A stretch of DNA of 64,000 nucleotides. Source: Halobacillus shinanisalinarum (GTDB taxonomy: Bacteria > Bacillota > Bacilli > Bacillales > Halobacillaceae). The position numbers and the translations under genes are program-made. The stretch's first letter is position 1. The number at the start of each line of letters is the position of its first letter. A model generated the notes under the pieces. It was not told the DNA's origin and ran no database searches. It was given only the letters and a program-made list of their open reading frames with translations. Shown piece after piece: positions 8,569 through 19,654 of the stretch. The DNA is taken from the NCBI RefSeq assembly GCF_022919835.1, contig NZ_CP095074.1, positions 3,019,501 to 3,083,500 of the forward strand, read 5' to 3'.

Positions 8569-10347
8569 ATGGCAAAAGTAGAGTCCGAAGTGAAGCAACT
8601 GAGAGGGAAAAAGGTTAAAATGACGCCAAGTGAAGCGATTGTAGAAACCCTAGTGGCTGAAGGAGTAAAAGAGGTTTATGGAATTTTGGGGTCGGCGTTT
8701 ATGGATATGCTTGATCTATTACCTACTGCCGATATTCGGTTCCTGCCGGTACGTCATGAACAAACAACCGCACATATGGCTGATGCCTATACTCGTGTAA
8801 CAGGAGTAGCAGGTGTAGTAGTTGGTCAGAATGGACCGGGGATTACAAATATGGTAACTTCTGTGGCAGCAGCGAATCAGGCACACACCCCTATGGTCGT
8901 AATTTCACCATCTGCAGGTACGCCGACAGTTGGATGGGATGGTTTCCAAGAATGCAATCAGGTCTCTGTGTTTGAGGACATTACGAAGGAAACGGTTCAG
9001 GTAACCCACGTCAGCCGCGTAGCTGATTGCCTGCGTACAGCATTTAGAATTGCATATGCCGAACGAGGGCCAGTACTATTCGATATCCCCCGTGATTATT
9101 TTTACGGTGAATTAGAAGATCAAATTTTGGAACCTTATCAATATCGTGTGGATTCTCGTGGAAGCGGTGATCCGGCCCAGTTGGATAACGCGGTTGAACT
9201 GCTTAAAAACGCAGAGTATCCGGTCATTATCTCCGGTCGAGGAACTGTAGATTCTGATGGGATTGATACAGTCAAAGAAATTGCCGAACATTTAACAGCC
9301 CCTGTGGCGGTTTCCTACATGCATAACGATGCCTTCCCGGATAACCACCCATTAGCTGTTGGGCCAATTGGATATATGGGGTCAAAAGCTGCCATGAATA
9401 CGTTGAAAAAAGCAGACGTCGTACTCGCCATCGGCACAAGGTTATCGGTGTTTGGAACATTACCTTGTTATGACATTGATTATTTTCCTGAAGACGCCAA
9501 GATTATTCAGGTTGATATTAACCCTCGAAATATAGCACGTACACATCCGATTGAGGTCGGTTTAATTGCAGATGCTAAATCAGCATGTGACGAGCTCGTC
9601 AAACGATTGCAGGAGGAAGCCCCTAATCCGGTACAAAACCAAGATCGGTTACAAGAAGTCACACATGAAAGAGAAAAATGGGAAGAAGAACTCGTATCCC
9701 TCGCAATGGAAGACGGAAATCCTATCAACCCTCGCCGCGCCTTGCTAGAGTTAACGAGAGCAGTACCTGAAGGAACGATGATCTCATCAGATATCGGAAA
9801 CGTTTCATCCACAGCCAATGCCTATTTGAAATTCAACCAAGGAAGAAAACATATTGCGGCACTTACATTTGGTAATACAGGATTTGCTTATCCGGCGGCA
9901 TTGGGGGCGCAATTAGGTGATCCGAATAGTCCCGCGGTGGCCATTGTCGGTGATGGTGCATGGGGCATGAGTCTCCACGAAGTTAGTACAGCAGTAGAGC
10001 AGAATATTCCGGTCGTTGCCTGTGTGTTTAATAACAACGCATGGTGTGCGGAGAAGAAGAACCAAGTAGATTACTATGATAATCGCTTTGTCGGTGCAGA
10101 TATTGATTCCCCTGATTTTGCCGAAGTGGCTAGGTCAATGGGTGCGCAAGGGTACAGAGTAGATAAGCCAGAAGATGTCGGACCAGTAATAGCCGAGGCT
10201 ATAAAATCCAAAAAGCCAACCGTTATTGACATTCAAGTAGACGGAACACAACTGGCACCACCGTTTAGAAAAGATGCACTGAAAATGCCAACGCGTTACC
10301 TTGCTAAATATAAGCATCTAGATTTTGAAAGTTGGGGAAAAGAATAG
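8569..10347 (+). CDS. xsc: Sulfoacetaldehyde acetyltransferase (TPP enzyme)
   Basis: A 592-residue thiamine-diphosphate enzyme of the acetolactate synthase superfamily. The N-terminal [20 protein letters not shown] then [15 protein letters not shown] is diagnostic of Xsc, which splits sulfoacetaldehyde with phosphate into acetyl phosphate and sulfite. Catalytic Glu of the Pyr domain lies in [13 protein letters not shown]. The TPP motif [12 protein letters not shown]...NNNAW lies near residues 463-490. The start follows TAGGAGGAA. Downstream pta, often linked, is absent here, so acetyl phosphate must be handled by housekeeping enzymes. Sulfite export could fall to the YeiH protein. Confidence 0.93.
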   Translation: MAKVESEVKQLRGKKVKMTPSEAIVETLVAEGVKEVYGILGSAFMDMLDLLPTADIRFLPVRHEQTTAHMADAYTRVTGVAGVVVGQNGPGITNMVTSVAAANQAHTPMVVISPSAGTPTVGWDGFQECNQVSVFEDITKETVQVTHVSRVADCLRTAFRIAYAERGPVLFDIPRDYFYGELEDQILEPYQYRVDSRGSGDPAQLDNAVELLKNAEYPVIISGRGTVDSDGIDTVKEIAEHLTAPVAVSYMHNDAFPDNHPLAVGPIGYMGSKAAMNTLKKADVVLAIGTRLSVFGTLPCYDIDYFPEDAKIIQVDINPRNIARTHPIEVGLIADAKSACDELVKRLQEEAPNPVQNQDRLQEVTHEREKWEEELVSLAMEDGNPINPRRALLELTRAVPEGTMISSDIGNVSSTANAYLKFNQGRKHIAALTFGNTGFAYPAALGAQLGDPNSPAVAIVGDGAWGMSLHEVSTAVEQNIPVVACVFNNNAWCAEKKNQVDYYDNRFVGADIDSPDFAEVARSMGAQGYRVDKPEDVGPVIAEAIKSKKPTVIDIQVDGTQLAPPFRKDALKMPTRYLAKYKHLDFESWGKE

Positions 10348-10390
10348 TATTATAGGCTAAAGAGCATAACGTATTCAACTGACATTGAAC

Positions 10391-10421
10391 AAGTTGCTCC
10401 CTGTTTAAACAGGGGGGGCAA
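10391..10421. repeat. GC-rich hairpin downstream of xsc
   Basis: The palindrome CCCTGTTTAAACAGGG is nested inside GTTGC...GCAAC outer arms. No T-run follows, so it may be a processing or stability hairpin or a weak terminator. The rest of 10422-10686 shows no gene. Confidence 0.5.
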
Positions 10422-10686
10422 CCCATTGCATAAGTACTAAGTTTGTGCTCATCTGACCGTTCTCGTCTATTTTGCAGGTACTTCATAGCTAGCCCTATGT
10501 TAAAGTTCATGGAGGGATAATAGGTAAATTACGAGTTCGGGAACAAGCATGATAGTTTACGCATGAGTATCGGTGAGGAATCTAAAAATGAATACTGTAT
10601 TTTGTTGAGTTGAAAAGATTATTCTCAAGTTAGGTATTGGATTTTTTTCAAGATTCATATATACTGTAGTCAAATTGAATAGAAAT

Positions 10687-10782
10687 AACTAGGGGAGCCC
10701 AATAAGCTGGGCTGAGAAGGAAACGCGTTGAAGTTTCTTGACTCTTTGGACCTGATCTGGATTATGCCAGCGTAGGGAAGTT
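10687..10782 (+). ncRNA. TPP riboswitch upstream of thiC
   Basis: THI-box consensus: P1 AACT/AGTT closing pair, AGGGGAGCCC...GGGCTGAGAAGG on the pyrimidine-sensing side, then GACTCTTTGGACCTGATCTGG and the GCGTAGGGAAGTT end. An intrinsic terminator lies about 40 bases downstream, before thiC, so TPP should cause premature termination. Confidence 0.95.
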
Positions 10783-10802
10783 AGAACAATCATCATTGCT
10801 AA

Positions 10803-12716
<1,914 letters not shown>

Positions 12717-12737
12717 CTTTCTTAGGAGGGCGTACGG

Positions 12738-12905
12738 ATGATGGTTCAAAACATCGAAGAAGAAATTAATCAAACGAAAAATCACCTTGCTTCTTTGAAG
12801 AATTGTTTAAAAGAGATTCAACAAAATTGTGATCATCAGTTTAAAGGGAATAATAATTATGAAAAATGTGTGAAATGTAATAAGACAGAAGCATTATATT
12901 ACTAA
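12738..12905 (+). CDS. Small Cys/His-rich protein downstream of thiC
   Basis: A 55-residue ORF with an excellent AGGAGGG site (12724-12730) 7 bases before ATG, and only 21 bases after the thiC stop, so it is co-transcribed. An N-terminal helix, likely coiled-coil (IEEEINQTKNHLASLKNCLK), is followed by a CDHQF...KCVKCNK segment whose C-x-H and C-x-x-C pairs could bind one zinc ion. No family was recognised. Translational coupling to thiC hints at a link to thiamine or to cluster maintenance, but this is only inference. Confidence 0.7.
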   Translation: MMVQNIEEEINQTKNHLASLKNCLKEIQQNCDHQFKGNNNYEKCVKCNKTEALYY

Positions 12906-13089
12906 CTGAAAAGCTCAAACGTGGTACATGGCAAGCCTGATGAGGGGAGCAGGCTGTTGGAAATGTCTTTACGTCAATAAAAAGCAGGTAATTGTCGGAT
13001 TAATGAAATAAATTCAGAAAATTCTATAGACCACGGGTAAAAATAATGTAAAGTACAAACAAAATCATTTACAAAATTTTATAATTAAT

Positions 13090-13185
13090 TCACTAGGGGT
13101 GCCTTTACTTAATGGCTGAGATCAAAGTATAACTTAGAGACTCTTTGAACCTGAACTGGTTTGTGAAAACCAGCGGAGGAAAGTG
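13090..13185 (+). ncRNA. TPP riboswitch upstream of the tenI-thiO-thiS-thiG operon
   Basis: Second THI-box: P1 TCACT/AGTGA, AGGGGTGCC...GGCTGAGAT, GACTCTTTGAACCTGAACTGG and CCAGCGGAGGAAAGTGA. A terminator follows at 13244-13277. Confidence 0.94.
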
Positions 13186-13243
13186 ACAGAACTTTTTAAA
13201 TATAAATGTGAAATTTATAATTCATGTTTTTGTTAAATGGGAC

Positions 13244-13277
13244 ATGCCACTTTTCCTTTCGGGAAAGTGGCATTTTT
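13244..13277 (+). terminator. Riboswitch-linked terminator of the thi operon
   Basis: ATGCCACTTTTCC (13244-13256) pairs with GGGAAAGTGGCAT (13261-13273), with one wobble, over a 4-base loop; TTTTT follows. Confidence 0.88.
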
Positions 13278-13289
13278 AATGCTTTATAT

Positions 13290-13753
13290 TCAAGGAAGTG
13301 CTGGTATGAACCTATGGTAGTTACAAATGGAATAAGTCTGGTTGTTGGTGATAATTAAAAAATTGCTCCTTTGGTAGATTTTAAGGGAACACCAAAAGTC
13401 TTCTTATGAATATCTCTTCTTTTGTAAAGGCCTTAGTAGAAAGTGGGGTAAAATAAGCAGAAGCTTTGCATTCACGATCGAGTAGACATACCTGTTTGTT
13501 TGGGATATATAATCTTCATCTATCGGAAAAGAGATTACCAGTAAAAGAGGGGTAGAGCTAAGGGGTGTAGAGAAGCTAGAAAGATCACTACCTCGCTCGT
13601 TATCGCTATTGGCTGGGTTACTGCTGACAAAATAGAGATTTTTTATATAAAAAGAAAGCAGAGGGTGCTGCTGTAATGTCAGGAATATTTAGTGAAGAAG
13701 ATCCACTTAAAGCTGTAAAAAATTATAAAAAGGGGACTTTGTTTTATGAATGA
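13290..13753 (+). pseudogene. tenI: tenI/thiE-like pseudogene (thiazole tautomerase or ThiE)
   Basis: No intact frame, but ordered fragments of TenI are readable: NLHLSEKRLPVKE (about 13511-13549), VIAIGWVTADKIE (about 13599-13637), and a clean C-terminus AEGAAVMSGIFSEEDPLKAV ending at 13753. These correspond to the beta-alpha strands of the TIM barrel, with AVMSGIF being the phosphate-binding end. Several frameshifts and stops separate them. The C-terminal end overlaps the thiO start by 8 bases, the arrangement expected for tenI-thiO in Bacillus. The N-terminal boundary is uncertain. Confidence 0.75.
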
Positions 13754-14879
13754 ACACTATGAAGTTCTGGTCATTGGAGGAGGCATTATAGGTCATTCTA
13801 TTTCCTACTATTTAAATAAAAGCGGGGTTCCTGCAATAGTGGTTGAAAAACATACCAGTGCTAGAAAATCCACTAGAGCAGCAGCTGGCATGCTTGGGGT
13901 GCACACTGAAAATAAAACATCGGGTATTTATCACCAATTCTGTATGACGAGTAGAGATTTATACCAAGACTTAAGTAAGGAATTGAGTGAATTGACGGCT
14001 ATAGATATAGGTCTTTCCCTAGTTGGAATGATAGAAATTGCAGTAGACCATGGGCAGAAGAACGAATTACTTTCTAAGAAAACCTCATTTCCGAACCTGG
14101 AGTGGCTTGAGGGACAACAGTTAAGGGATAGAATTCCTCACCTTAAATATGCCTTAGGAGCACTATATATGAAAGAAGATGGCCATGTGGAACCAACTAA
14201 CGTATGTGAAGCATTTAAAAAAGCTGCTTTATCATATGGAGGGGAATTAGTAGAAAACAATACTGTATTAGGGATAGAAAAAAAAGATGGAGTTTTTACC
14301 ATAAAGTCAGAAAACGGTTTACTTACAGCAGAAAAAGTAGTTGTGGCCTCAGGAGCTGACAGTGGATGGTGGTTTGAATCTACGGGACTTAAGAATCCCA
14401 TGGTACCTACAAAAGGAGAATGCTTTTCCATTAAACCAAGAAAAAATTATTTTAAGGAAGCATTATTCCTTAACAATTTTTACATCGTGCCAAAACCGGA
14501 TGGTCGCTATATTGTTGGGGCCACCTCAAAGCCAAATGACCAAAGCGTTACCACTACCGCAGGTGGCTTATCAAGCCTGATGAATCAAGTGTTTTCTATA
14601 TTTCCTGACCTTAAAGAGGAATCCTTTCAAGACTATTGGTCAGGAATTAGACCAGGTTCAACGGATGGTTTTCCAATTATAGGAGAACATCCGACACTTT
14701 CTGGGTTCTTTTTTGCCACTGGCCACTATCGAAATGGCATTTTACTAGCACCCGCTACTGGAAAAATGATCAAGGATCTCATTGTAAATAGAGGAGTGCA
14801 TTATCAATCCTTTCAAGACATGTTTTCGCCCAATCGCTTTCAAATTCAAGGAGGGACACTTTATGAATATTTACGTTAA
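13746..14879 (+). CDS. thiO: Glycine oxidase ThiO
   Basis: FAD-dependent oxidase (377 residues) making dehydroglycine for thiazole synthesis. N-terminal FAD motif VLVIGGGIIGHSISYYL (residues 7-23), the RAAAGMLG glycine oxidase block, VVVASGADSGWW, and the C-terminal GFPIIGEHP...FFATGHYRNGILLAPATG. Ribosome site AAAAGGGGACT. Its 3' end overlaps thiS, so the two are coupled. Controlled by the upstream TPP riboswitch. Confidence 0.92.
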   Translation: MNEHYEVLVIGGGIIGHSISYYLNKSGVPAIVVEKHTSARKSTRAAAGMLGVHTENKTSGIYHQFCMTSRDLYQDLSKELSELTAIDIGLSLVGMIEIAVDHGQKNELLSKKTSFPNLEWLEGQQLRDRIPHLKYALGALYMKEDGHVEPTNVCEAFKKAALSYGGELVENNTVLGIEKKDGVFTIKSENGLLTAEKVVVASGADSGWWFESTGLKNPMVPTKGECFSIKPRKNYFKEALFLNNFYIVPKPDGRYIVGATSKPNDQSVTTTAGGLSSLMNQVFSIFPDLKEESFQDYWSGIRPGSTDGFPIIGEHPTLSGFFFATGHYRNGILLAPATGKMIKDLIVNRGVHYQSFQDMFSPNRFQIQGGTLYEYLR

Positions 14880-15066
14880 CGGCAGAAACATTGATTTACC
14901 AGACACCGAAATAACGATTTCTGAGTTGTTTGATAGTTATAATATTCAAAAAAGAACTTCTGTAGTAGAGCACAATAAAGAAATTGTGAGTAGAAATGAT
15001 TATAAAAATACAAAGGTAGCAAATGGAGATACGCTGGAAATTGTACATTTTGTGGGAGGTGGATGA
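14863..15066 (+). CDS. thiS: Sulfur carrier protein ThiS
   Basis: A 67-residue ubiquitin-like protein ending VHFVGGG, the C-terminal Gly-Gly that is adenylated and thiocarboxylated. The start [13 protein letters not shown] is typical. It overlaps thiO by 17 bases and abuts thiG. No thiF adenylyltransferase lies in this operon, so activation must be supplied elsewhere. Confidence 0.93.
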   Translation: MNIYVNGRNIDLPDTEITISELFDSYNIQKRTSVVEHNKEIVSRNDYKNTKVANGDTLEIVHFVGGG

Positions 15067-15067
15067 A

Positions 15068-15832
15068 ATGTTTGAAATTGGAAATAAGACATTTGGTTCT
15101 CGATTGATGTTAGGAACCGGAAAATACCCTAGCTTTGAAATACAAAAAGAAGCTGTGAAAGCTTCAGAAACCGAAGTCTTAACCTTTGCTGTTAGAAGAA
15201 TGAACATTTTTGATTCAAATGAACCAAATTTACTTGAGGAAATTAACTTGCAAAAATATTCATTGCTCCCTAATACTGCTGGTGCAAAGACAGCTGAAGA
15301 AGCCGTAAGAATCGCGCGCCTTGCTAGTGGATCCGGTTTGTGTGACATGATTAAAGTGGAGGTAATAGGATGTGACAAGACATTACTGCCAGACCCGTTT
15401 GAAACTATGAAAGCCTCAGTTCAACTACTGAATGAAGGATTCACTGTACTTACCTATATCTCGGATGATGTGGTACTGGCGAAGCGTTTAGAGGACGAAG
15501 GTATCCATGCGATCATGCCAGGGGCTTCTCCTATCGGTTCTGGTCAAGGAATTGTCAACTCGATGAATCTGCAATTCATTATTCGACAATCAAATATTCC
15601 GGTCATTGTTGATGCAGGGATAGGATCACCGAAGGATGCCACATTTGCGATGGAGCTTGGTGCAGATGGCGTTCTATTAAATACGGCTATATCGGGTGCA
15701 GAAGATCCTGTGAAAATGGCAGAGGCGATGAAGTTAGCCATCCAATCGGGCAGGTTAGGTTATGAGGCTGGGAGAATTCCAAGAAAAATGTATGCTTCAA
15801 AAAGCAGTCCGGAAAGCGGAATGATCAGATAA
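15068..15832 (+). CDS. thiG: Thiazole synthase ThiG
   Basis: A 254-residue TIM-barrel enzyme building the thiazole ring from DXP, ThiS-thiocarboxylate and dehydroglycine. Schiff-base lysine K96 in [10 protein letters not shown], the RRMN motif at 43-46, and phosphate-binding PIVDAGIG-like ([14 protein letters not shown]) and GVLLNTAI blocks are present. The start at 15068 gives the canonical [20 protein letters not shown] and follows GGGAGGTGG; the longer frame from 15023 overlaps thiS and is rejected. Confidence 0.94.
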   Translation: MFEIGNKTFGSRLMLGTGKYPSFEIQKEAVKASETEVLTFAVRRMNIFDSNEPNLLEEINLQKYSLLPNTAGAKTAEEAVRIARLASGSGLCDMIKVEVIGCDKTLLPDPFETMKASVQLLNEGFTVLTYISDDVVLAKRLEDEGIHAIMPGASPIGSGQGIVNSMNLQFIIRQSNIPVIVDAGIGSPKDATFAMELGADGVLLNTAISGAEDPVKMAEAMKLAIQSGRLGYEAGRIPRKMYASKSSPESGMIR

Positions 15833-15835
15833 TGT

Positions 15836-16076
15836 CTGACGCTATTCTCGCCAGGAACGTTTTGCCCGATAGGGCCAGAGGAGCAAATTTTATTAGAAAT
15901 GTGAAATACTGCAACTGCTGGCGAACGGTAATAGTAACCGTAGTGGCTGAATCGCTTTATATCAGTGACAAAACGGTTAAGACCATGTGAGCAATATCTT
16001 GCAAAAAATGAAAGTCAACGACCGTACACAAGCCCTCGTTATATCCATTAAAAATGGCTGGGTTGAAGTTATCTAA
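15836..16076 (+). pseudogene. DegU-like response regulator C-terminal remnant
   Basis: Broken reading frames preserve the LuxR-type helix-turn-helix of Deg[13 protein letters not shown] (about 15947-15982), then, after a small shift, [15 protein letters not shown] followed by [14 protein letters not shown] and a stop at about 16076. The tail NDRTQA...IKNGWVE is characteristic of DegU. The upstream part (GNSNRSG) is interrupted by stops. No receiver domain is present, so this is a 3' relic placed after thiG. Confidence 0.75.
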
Positions 16077-16135
16077 TAGATAAATAACTAGCAATGGAGG
16101 AAGATTTAAAATAGTACGGCGGCAAACTAAAAAGA

Positions 16136-16166
16136 TGAGCGAGTACTAAAGTATCTCGCTCATCTG
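16136..16166. repeat. Inverted repeat after the degU-like remnant
   Basis: GATGAGCGAG and CTCGCTCATC arms separated by TACTAAAGTAT, itself partly self-complementary. It is not followed by Ts on the + strand. It lies between convergent genes and may act as a weak terminator. The remaining sequence to 16549 shows nothing recognisable. Confidence 0.5.
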
Positions 16167-16549
16167 GCTGTTAAATATAACATCGAGTATTTCTTGGATT
16201 CTACATTCTTTTAATACCCTTTAATATCTATATCATTGCTAAAGTTGAATTCTTCCGACGACATAGTCTACATTAAAGATTTCTTCCCTCCTGCATAAGA
16301 AATAAAAGATTGAAGATCTCGTATCATTTCTCCCAAAGTATTCTTTAATAGAGCTTTTTATCTTTCTTAATTTTCTTTTTTTATGGTGATTATTCATGTT
16401 CAGCAGATAATGAACCAATCAATCATGACGACAGACTCCGTCCCTTCAGCAATAATAGATTTACTTGCCGCCCAATTCTTGTTTACACCACTGAGATCCT
16501 CCCCTATGGAAGGAGGGTACCTTCTTTTTGGATGAATTAGATCAGGTAA

Positions 16550-18037
16550 CTAAGCGTCCTTTTTTTTAAGATAGGATTCACTCCCTGCTGATGCAGCCTC
16601 GTGATCAAGTGTGTTGCCGAATACATTGTAGTCAAGTGTTTCCTTGGGAATACTAGCAAGGTCCTTACGTTTTACTGAGTAGAAAATCAGACCCAATATA
16701 ACCCATATAAAGAGGGCGACCCAAGATGGTGTACCTAAAAATCCTGGTGACCCGGGTACAATAAGTAATAATAGGAAACCTAAACTACTAATTACACCCA
16801 ATAACGTCATAAATTTTTTAAAAGGTGAGACAGCTAATGTTTTGTTGTTTTCAGATTCAGACCATCTAAACAGTCGGTATGCCACCACACAACAATAGAA
16901 ATAAGCTATGGTAACGCCAATTGCTGACATATCGACTACCCACAACAGTGCCTGTCTACCAAAGAATGGTGCAAATAAAGTGACGATACATGTAAAGGCA
17001 ATCCCCACATAAGGAGTTTCGTATTTCGGGTGTAGTTTAGCAAAAGCGCGCGGGAGAATGCTTGCTCTTCCCATCGCAAAAAGTAGTCTGCTTGTTGACA
17101 CGTAAAAGCCGTTTAATCCTGTGAAAATCCCCATACACAACGAAAAAGAGAGCAACAGTACGCCAATTGTACCGTACGCGTTATTAACGACATCACCGGT
17201 TCCCCATATCGTTCCTTGGTTAATCAGCGTTTGCCATGGCATTGCAACAGCAGTAGCTATAATGGTCAATGAGTAAGTAAAAGCGGCACAAATTAGTGCT
17301 AGAACGATAAGCTTAAATGCTTTTTGTGGAGAGAAGTTGAATTCTTCGGCTGCTTGTGGAATGTTGTCAAACCCGACAAAAGCCCAAGGAGAAATGGCGA
17401 CGATCGCAATAACGGCAGCGACAGCACTTACCCCTGGTTTAAAAAGAGGTTGGATATTTGTAAATGAACTAGAGGGATGAAGGATCATTGATAAAAATAA
17501 TAAAATAATGCCCGCCACAAGCGTAATGCAGAAGATAAATTGCATAAGTCCGGATAAGCTACTACCTCGGATATTTAAGTAGGCAAAAGCAATGAGCGCA
17601 ATGCAAGCGATCAAAACTTCACCAGCATATACATTCCAGCCAGCAATATTGTACATCAGTCCTTGCATCGCCACACTAGGAAGCACAAATTTCACGAGCA
17701 AGGCAAGTGCTGATGCGTTTAATGCTACAATACACATATAACCTAAGGTTAAAAACCACCCACAAAAAAAAGCATGATAGCGGCCAAACCCATAATAAGC
17801 ATAAGCAAATTCTCCACCAGAAACGGGGAGTTTTTTAATGAGATATCCGTAACTAACCCCGATTAAAATCATCAAAATTGCACCGATACTAAAACCGATA
17901 ATAACTCCAAGGGGGCCGGCTGCTGACATCCAATCCATAGGTAAAACAAAAGCTCCCCATCCCACAGCTGAACCAAACGCAATTGCCCAGACCCAGTGTG
18001 GCTTCAATGTCTTTTTCAATTCACTTCTTTCTTCCAT
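16550..18037 (-). CDS. APC-family amino-acid permease
   Basis: A 495-residue membrane protein with about 12 hydrophobic segments. The APC signature is present: WVWAIAFGSAVGWGAFVLP at the start of helix 1, then PVSGGEFAYAYYGFGR, and SPWAFVGFDNIPQAAEEF in helix 6. The start at 18037 is set by GAAGGGAG about 8 bases upstream; 15 more in-frame residues upstream lack a site. Substrate is not evident; the branch resembles polyamine/amino-acid transporters of the YjeM/YveA/PuuP type. A perfect cre box lies just upstream. Confidence 0.82.
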   Translation of the reverse strand: MEERSELKKTLKPHWVWAIAFGSAVGWGAFVLPMDWMSAAGPLGVIIGFSIGAILMILIGVSYGYLIKKLPVSGGEFAYAYYGFGRYHAFFCGWFLTLGYMCIVALNASALALLVKFVLPSVAMQGLMYNIAGWNVYAGEVLIACIALIAFAYLNIRGSSLSGLMQFIFCITLVAGIILLFLSMILHPSSSFTNIQPLFKPGVSAVAAVIAIVAISPWAFVGFDNIPQAAEEFNFSPQKAFKLIVLALICAAFTYSLTIIATAVAMPWQTLINQGTIWGTGDVVNNAYGTIGVLLLSFSLCMGIFTGLNGFYVSTSRLLFAMGRASILPRAFAKLHPKYETPYVGIAFTCIVTLFAPFFGRQALLWVVDMSAIGVTIAYFYCCVVAYRLFRWSESENNKTLAVSPFKKFMTLLGVISSLGFLLLLIVPGSPGFLGTPSWVALFIWVILGLIFYSVKRKDLASIPKETLDYNVFGNTLDHEAASAGSESYLKKKDA

Positions 18038-18063
18038 ATTTTTTCTCCCTTCAGTAAACCTTT

Positions 18064-18077
18064 TGTAAGCGTTATCA
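18064..18077 (-). promoter_or_regulatory. Perfect cre box upstream of the permease
   Basis: TGTAAGCGTTATCA matches the TGTAARCGTTWWCA consensus at all positions. It sits 27 bases before the permease start codon, a position suited to CcpA repression. Confidence 0.75.
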
Positions 18078-18635
18078 TACAAGTTCGAACAAATTACTAA
18101 GCCTTAAAATTTTGAGTTGACTTAATTAAACCAGAGTCTTTAAAGTGATTCAATATTATCGGTAAGTTTAGATTATTCAAAATGCGGATAACGTTTATTT
18201 TGATTTTTGATAAGGGGAAAGGAGTAGTACCCATGGGGATTACGTGATATTAGGAAGATCATTTGTTTTGCTTATGAAGAAGTATTAAGGAACTGTTCTA
18301 TTTTTATTGTGTGGTATATCCATCATCCTAGAAATATTAGCCTCTTGGAGAAGTCGTTAGAATTCATTGCCCCCCAAATTCAGCCTCATATATTATAAAC
18401 GTAAGATGTACAGTTGACATTTTGCTATTCTTTTATGTCATGGAGTTGGGTTCTATTACTTTGTACATTTATTTTTTGTCCTAATGGATTTAATTATGCA
18501 GCAACCGAAGCTATCATCCGAGATTGTAAGTGTAAAAAACTGTAGACGCTTGCAGGTCGGAGGTTTTTATCAATCCTCCGAAGATGTATCGTATCAGATT
18601 CTGTGATCATAAATCTAAATAATGGATTCAGTTTT
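18078..18635. other. Intergenic region between divergent permease and lipoprotein genes
   Basis: About 560 AT-rich bases. A short hydrophobic frame around 18,300-18,360 is interrupted and unsupported. A small TCGGAGG/CCTCCGA hairpin is visible near 18555-18580. No gene was recognised. Confidence 0.4.
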
Positions 18636-18739
18636 GTCTTATCATCTTTTTATATAACAGCCATTAATGATTCGTATAATTTAGGCGCCATTTTCTATGG
18701 TATGGTAGAAAAAAGTGGGAGAGGAGCATGTAGAAAGTG
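18636..18739 (+). promoter_or_regulatory. Leader/promoter block, copy B, upstream of the COG4315 lipoprotein
   Basis: Matches 2993-3097 at about 80% identity with one single-base gap, including TATAAT and the CCATTTTCT...ATGG dyad. The match runs through the vestigial ribosome site and start (GAGGAGCATG), after which an immediate stop codon appears. So an ancestral leader, including an old start codon, has been reused in front of a different gene. Confidence 0.6.
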
Positions 18740-18775
18740 CCCTACCAACCAGAAATATTCTTGGAGGTTTTTTAG

Positions 18776-19576
18776 ATGGGAAATCCAAAATCATGGTTCT
18801 TAACAACAGTCTTGATGGCGATAGTAGTTCTTGCGGCATGTTCGAGTGACAGCGAAGGTGCTGCAAACAACGCAGACCAAAGTGAAAAAAAGGATGAAGT
18901 TGCAGAAACAGGCCTTAAGGTAATGGAAAACGAAAAAGTCGGGAGATATTTAGCGGATTCGGAAGGCATGACCCTTTACATATTCAAGAATGATGAAAAA
19001 GGCGTGAGCAATTGCACAGGAAAGTGCCTCAGCAATTGGCCCGCTTTCTACACCAAGGATTTCAAGGTACCCAAAGGTTACGACAAAAGTGAATTTGGAA
19101 CAATTACCAGAAAAGATACAGGTGAAAAGCAAACAACGTACAAAGGTTATCCCCTTTATTACTTTGTTAAAGACAAAGAAAAAGGCAACGTGAAAGGTCA
19201 AGGTGTTAAAAATGTCTGGTATGTTGTCAATAGCCAGACCCTTAAGAAACACGTTGATCAAGATGTTTCGTTAACAGAAGGAATCGATAAGGCATTAACC
19301 TCTCTTCAAGATTTAAAAGGCACAGTTCAGTCCTCACCTAATGATGCCAAGAAGATAAACAATAAAGGAAAAGCTCTGTCGGAAAGCTGGGAGCCTATTG
19401 AAAAAGTGGTTGAAAGACGAAGTGCTGAGGCTTATGAACATATCGAAAAAAGTTTGTATCCCCTAATTGCTGAAGCAAAAAGTGAACAGCCAGATGCAGA
19501 CAAAGTGAAACGGCTGGTTGAAGAAACTACGGACAAACTCAAAGAGCTCAAACAACAGATAGCCTCATCTTCTTAA
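18776..19576 (+). CDS. Lipoprotein with COG4315 repeats
   Basis: A 266-residue secreted lipoprotein. Signal peptide and lipobox VLAAC with C22. Two copies of the Y-x-[FWY] type repeat follow: YLADSEGMTLYIFKND with SNCTGKCLSNWPAF, and TYKGYPLYYFVKD. The C-terminal third (from about residue 165) is helical and charged, possibly a coiled coil. COG4315 proteins are secreted and of uncertain role; some are tied to redox chemistry at the envelope. Ribosome site TTGGAGG. A YVTN propeller lipoprotein gene follows 78 bases later, so the pair probably acts together at the cell surface. Confidence 0.75.
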   Translation: MGNPKSWFLTTVLMAIVVLAACSSDSEGAANNADQSEKKDEVAETGLKVMENEKVGRYLADSEGMTLYIFKNDEKGVSNCTGKCLSNWPAFYTKDFKVPKGYDKSEFGTITRKDTGEKQTTYKGYPLYYFVKDKEKGNVKGQGVKNVWYVVNSQTLKKHVDQDVSLTEGIDKALTSLQDLKGTVQSSPNDAKKINNKGKALSESWEPIEKVVERRSAEAYEHIEKSLYPLIAEAKSEQPDADKVKRLVEETTDKLKELKQQIASSS

Positions 19577-19654
19577 TCAAACGGAGAACAATCATCGAAC
19601 TCATCAATGTTTGGTTTATTTTTAAAAAAGGATTTCCAATAAAGGAGAGATTTT

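Noticed and set aside
16495-16525. AGGGTACC-like element suggesting a T-box
   Set aside because: No specifier stem, no T-box core beyond the short match, and it lies at the 3' side of a minus-strand gene.
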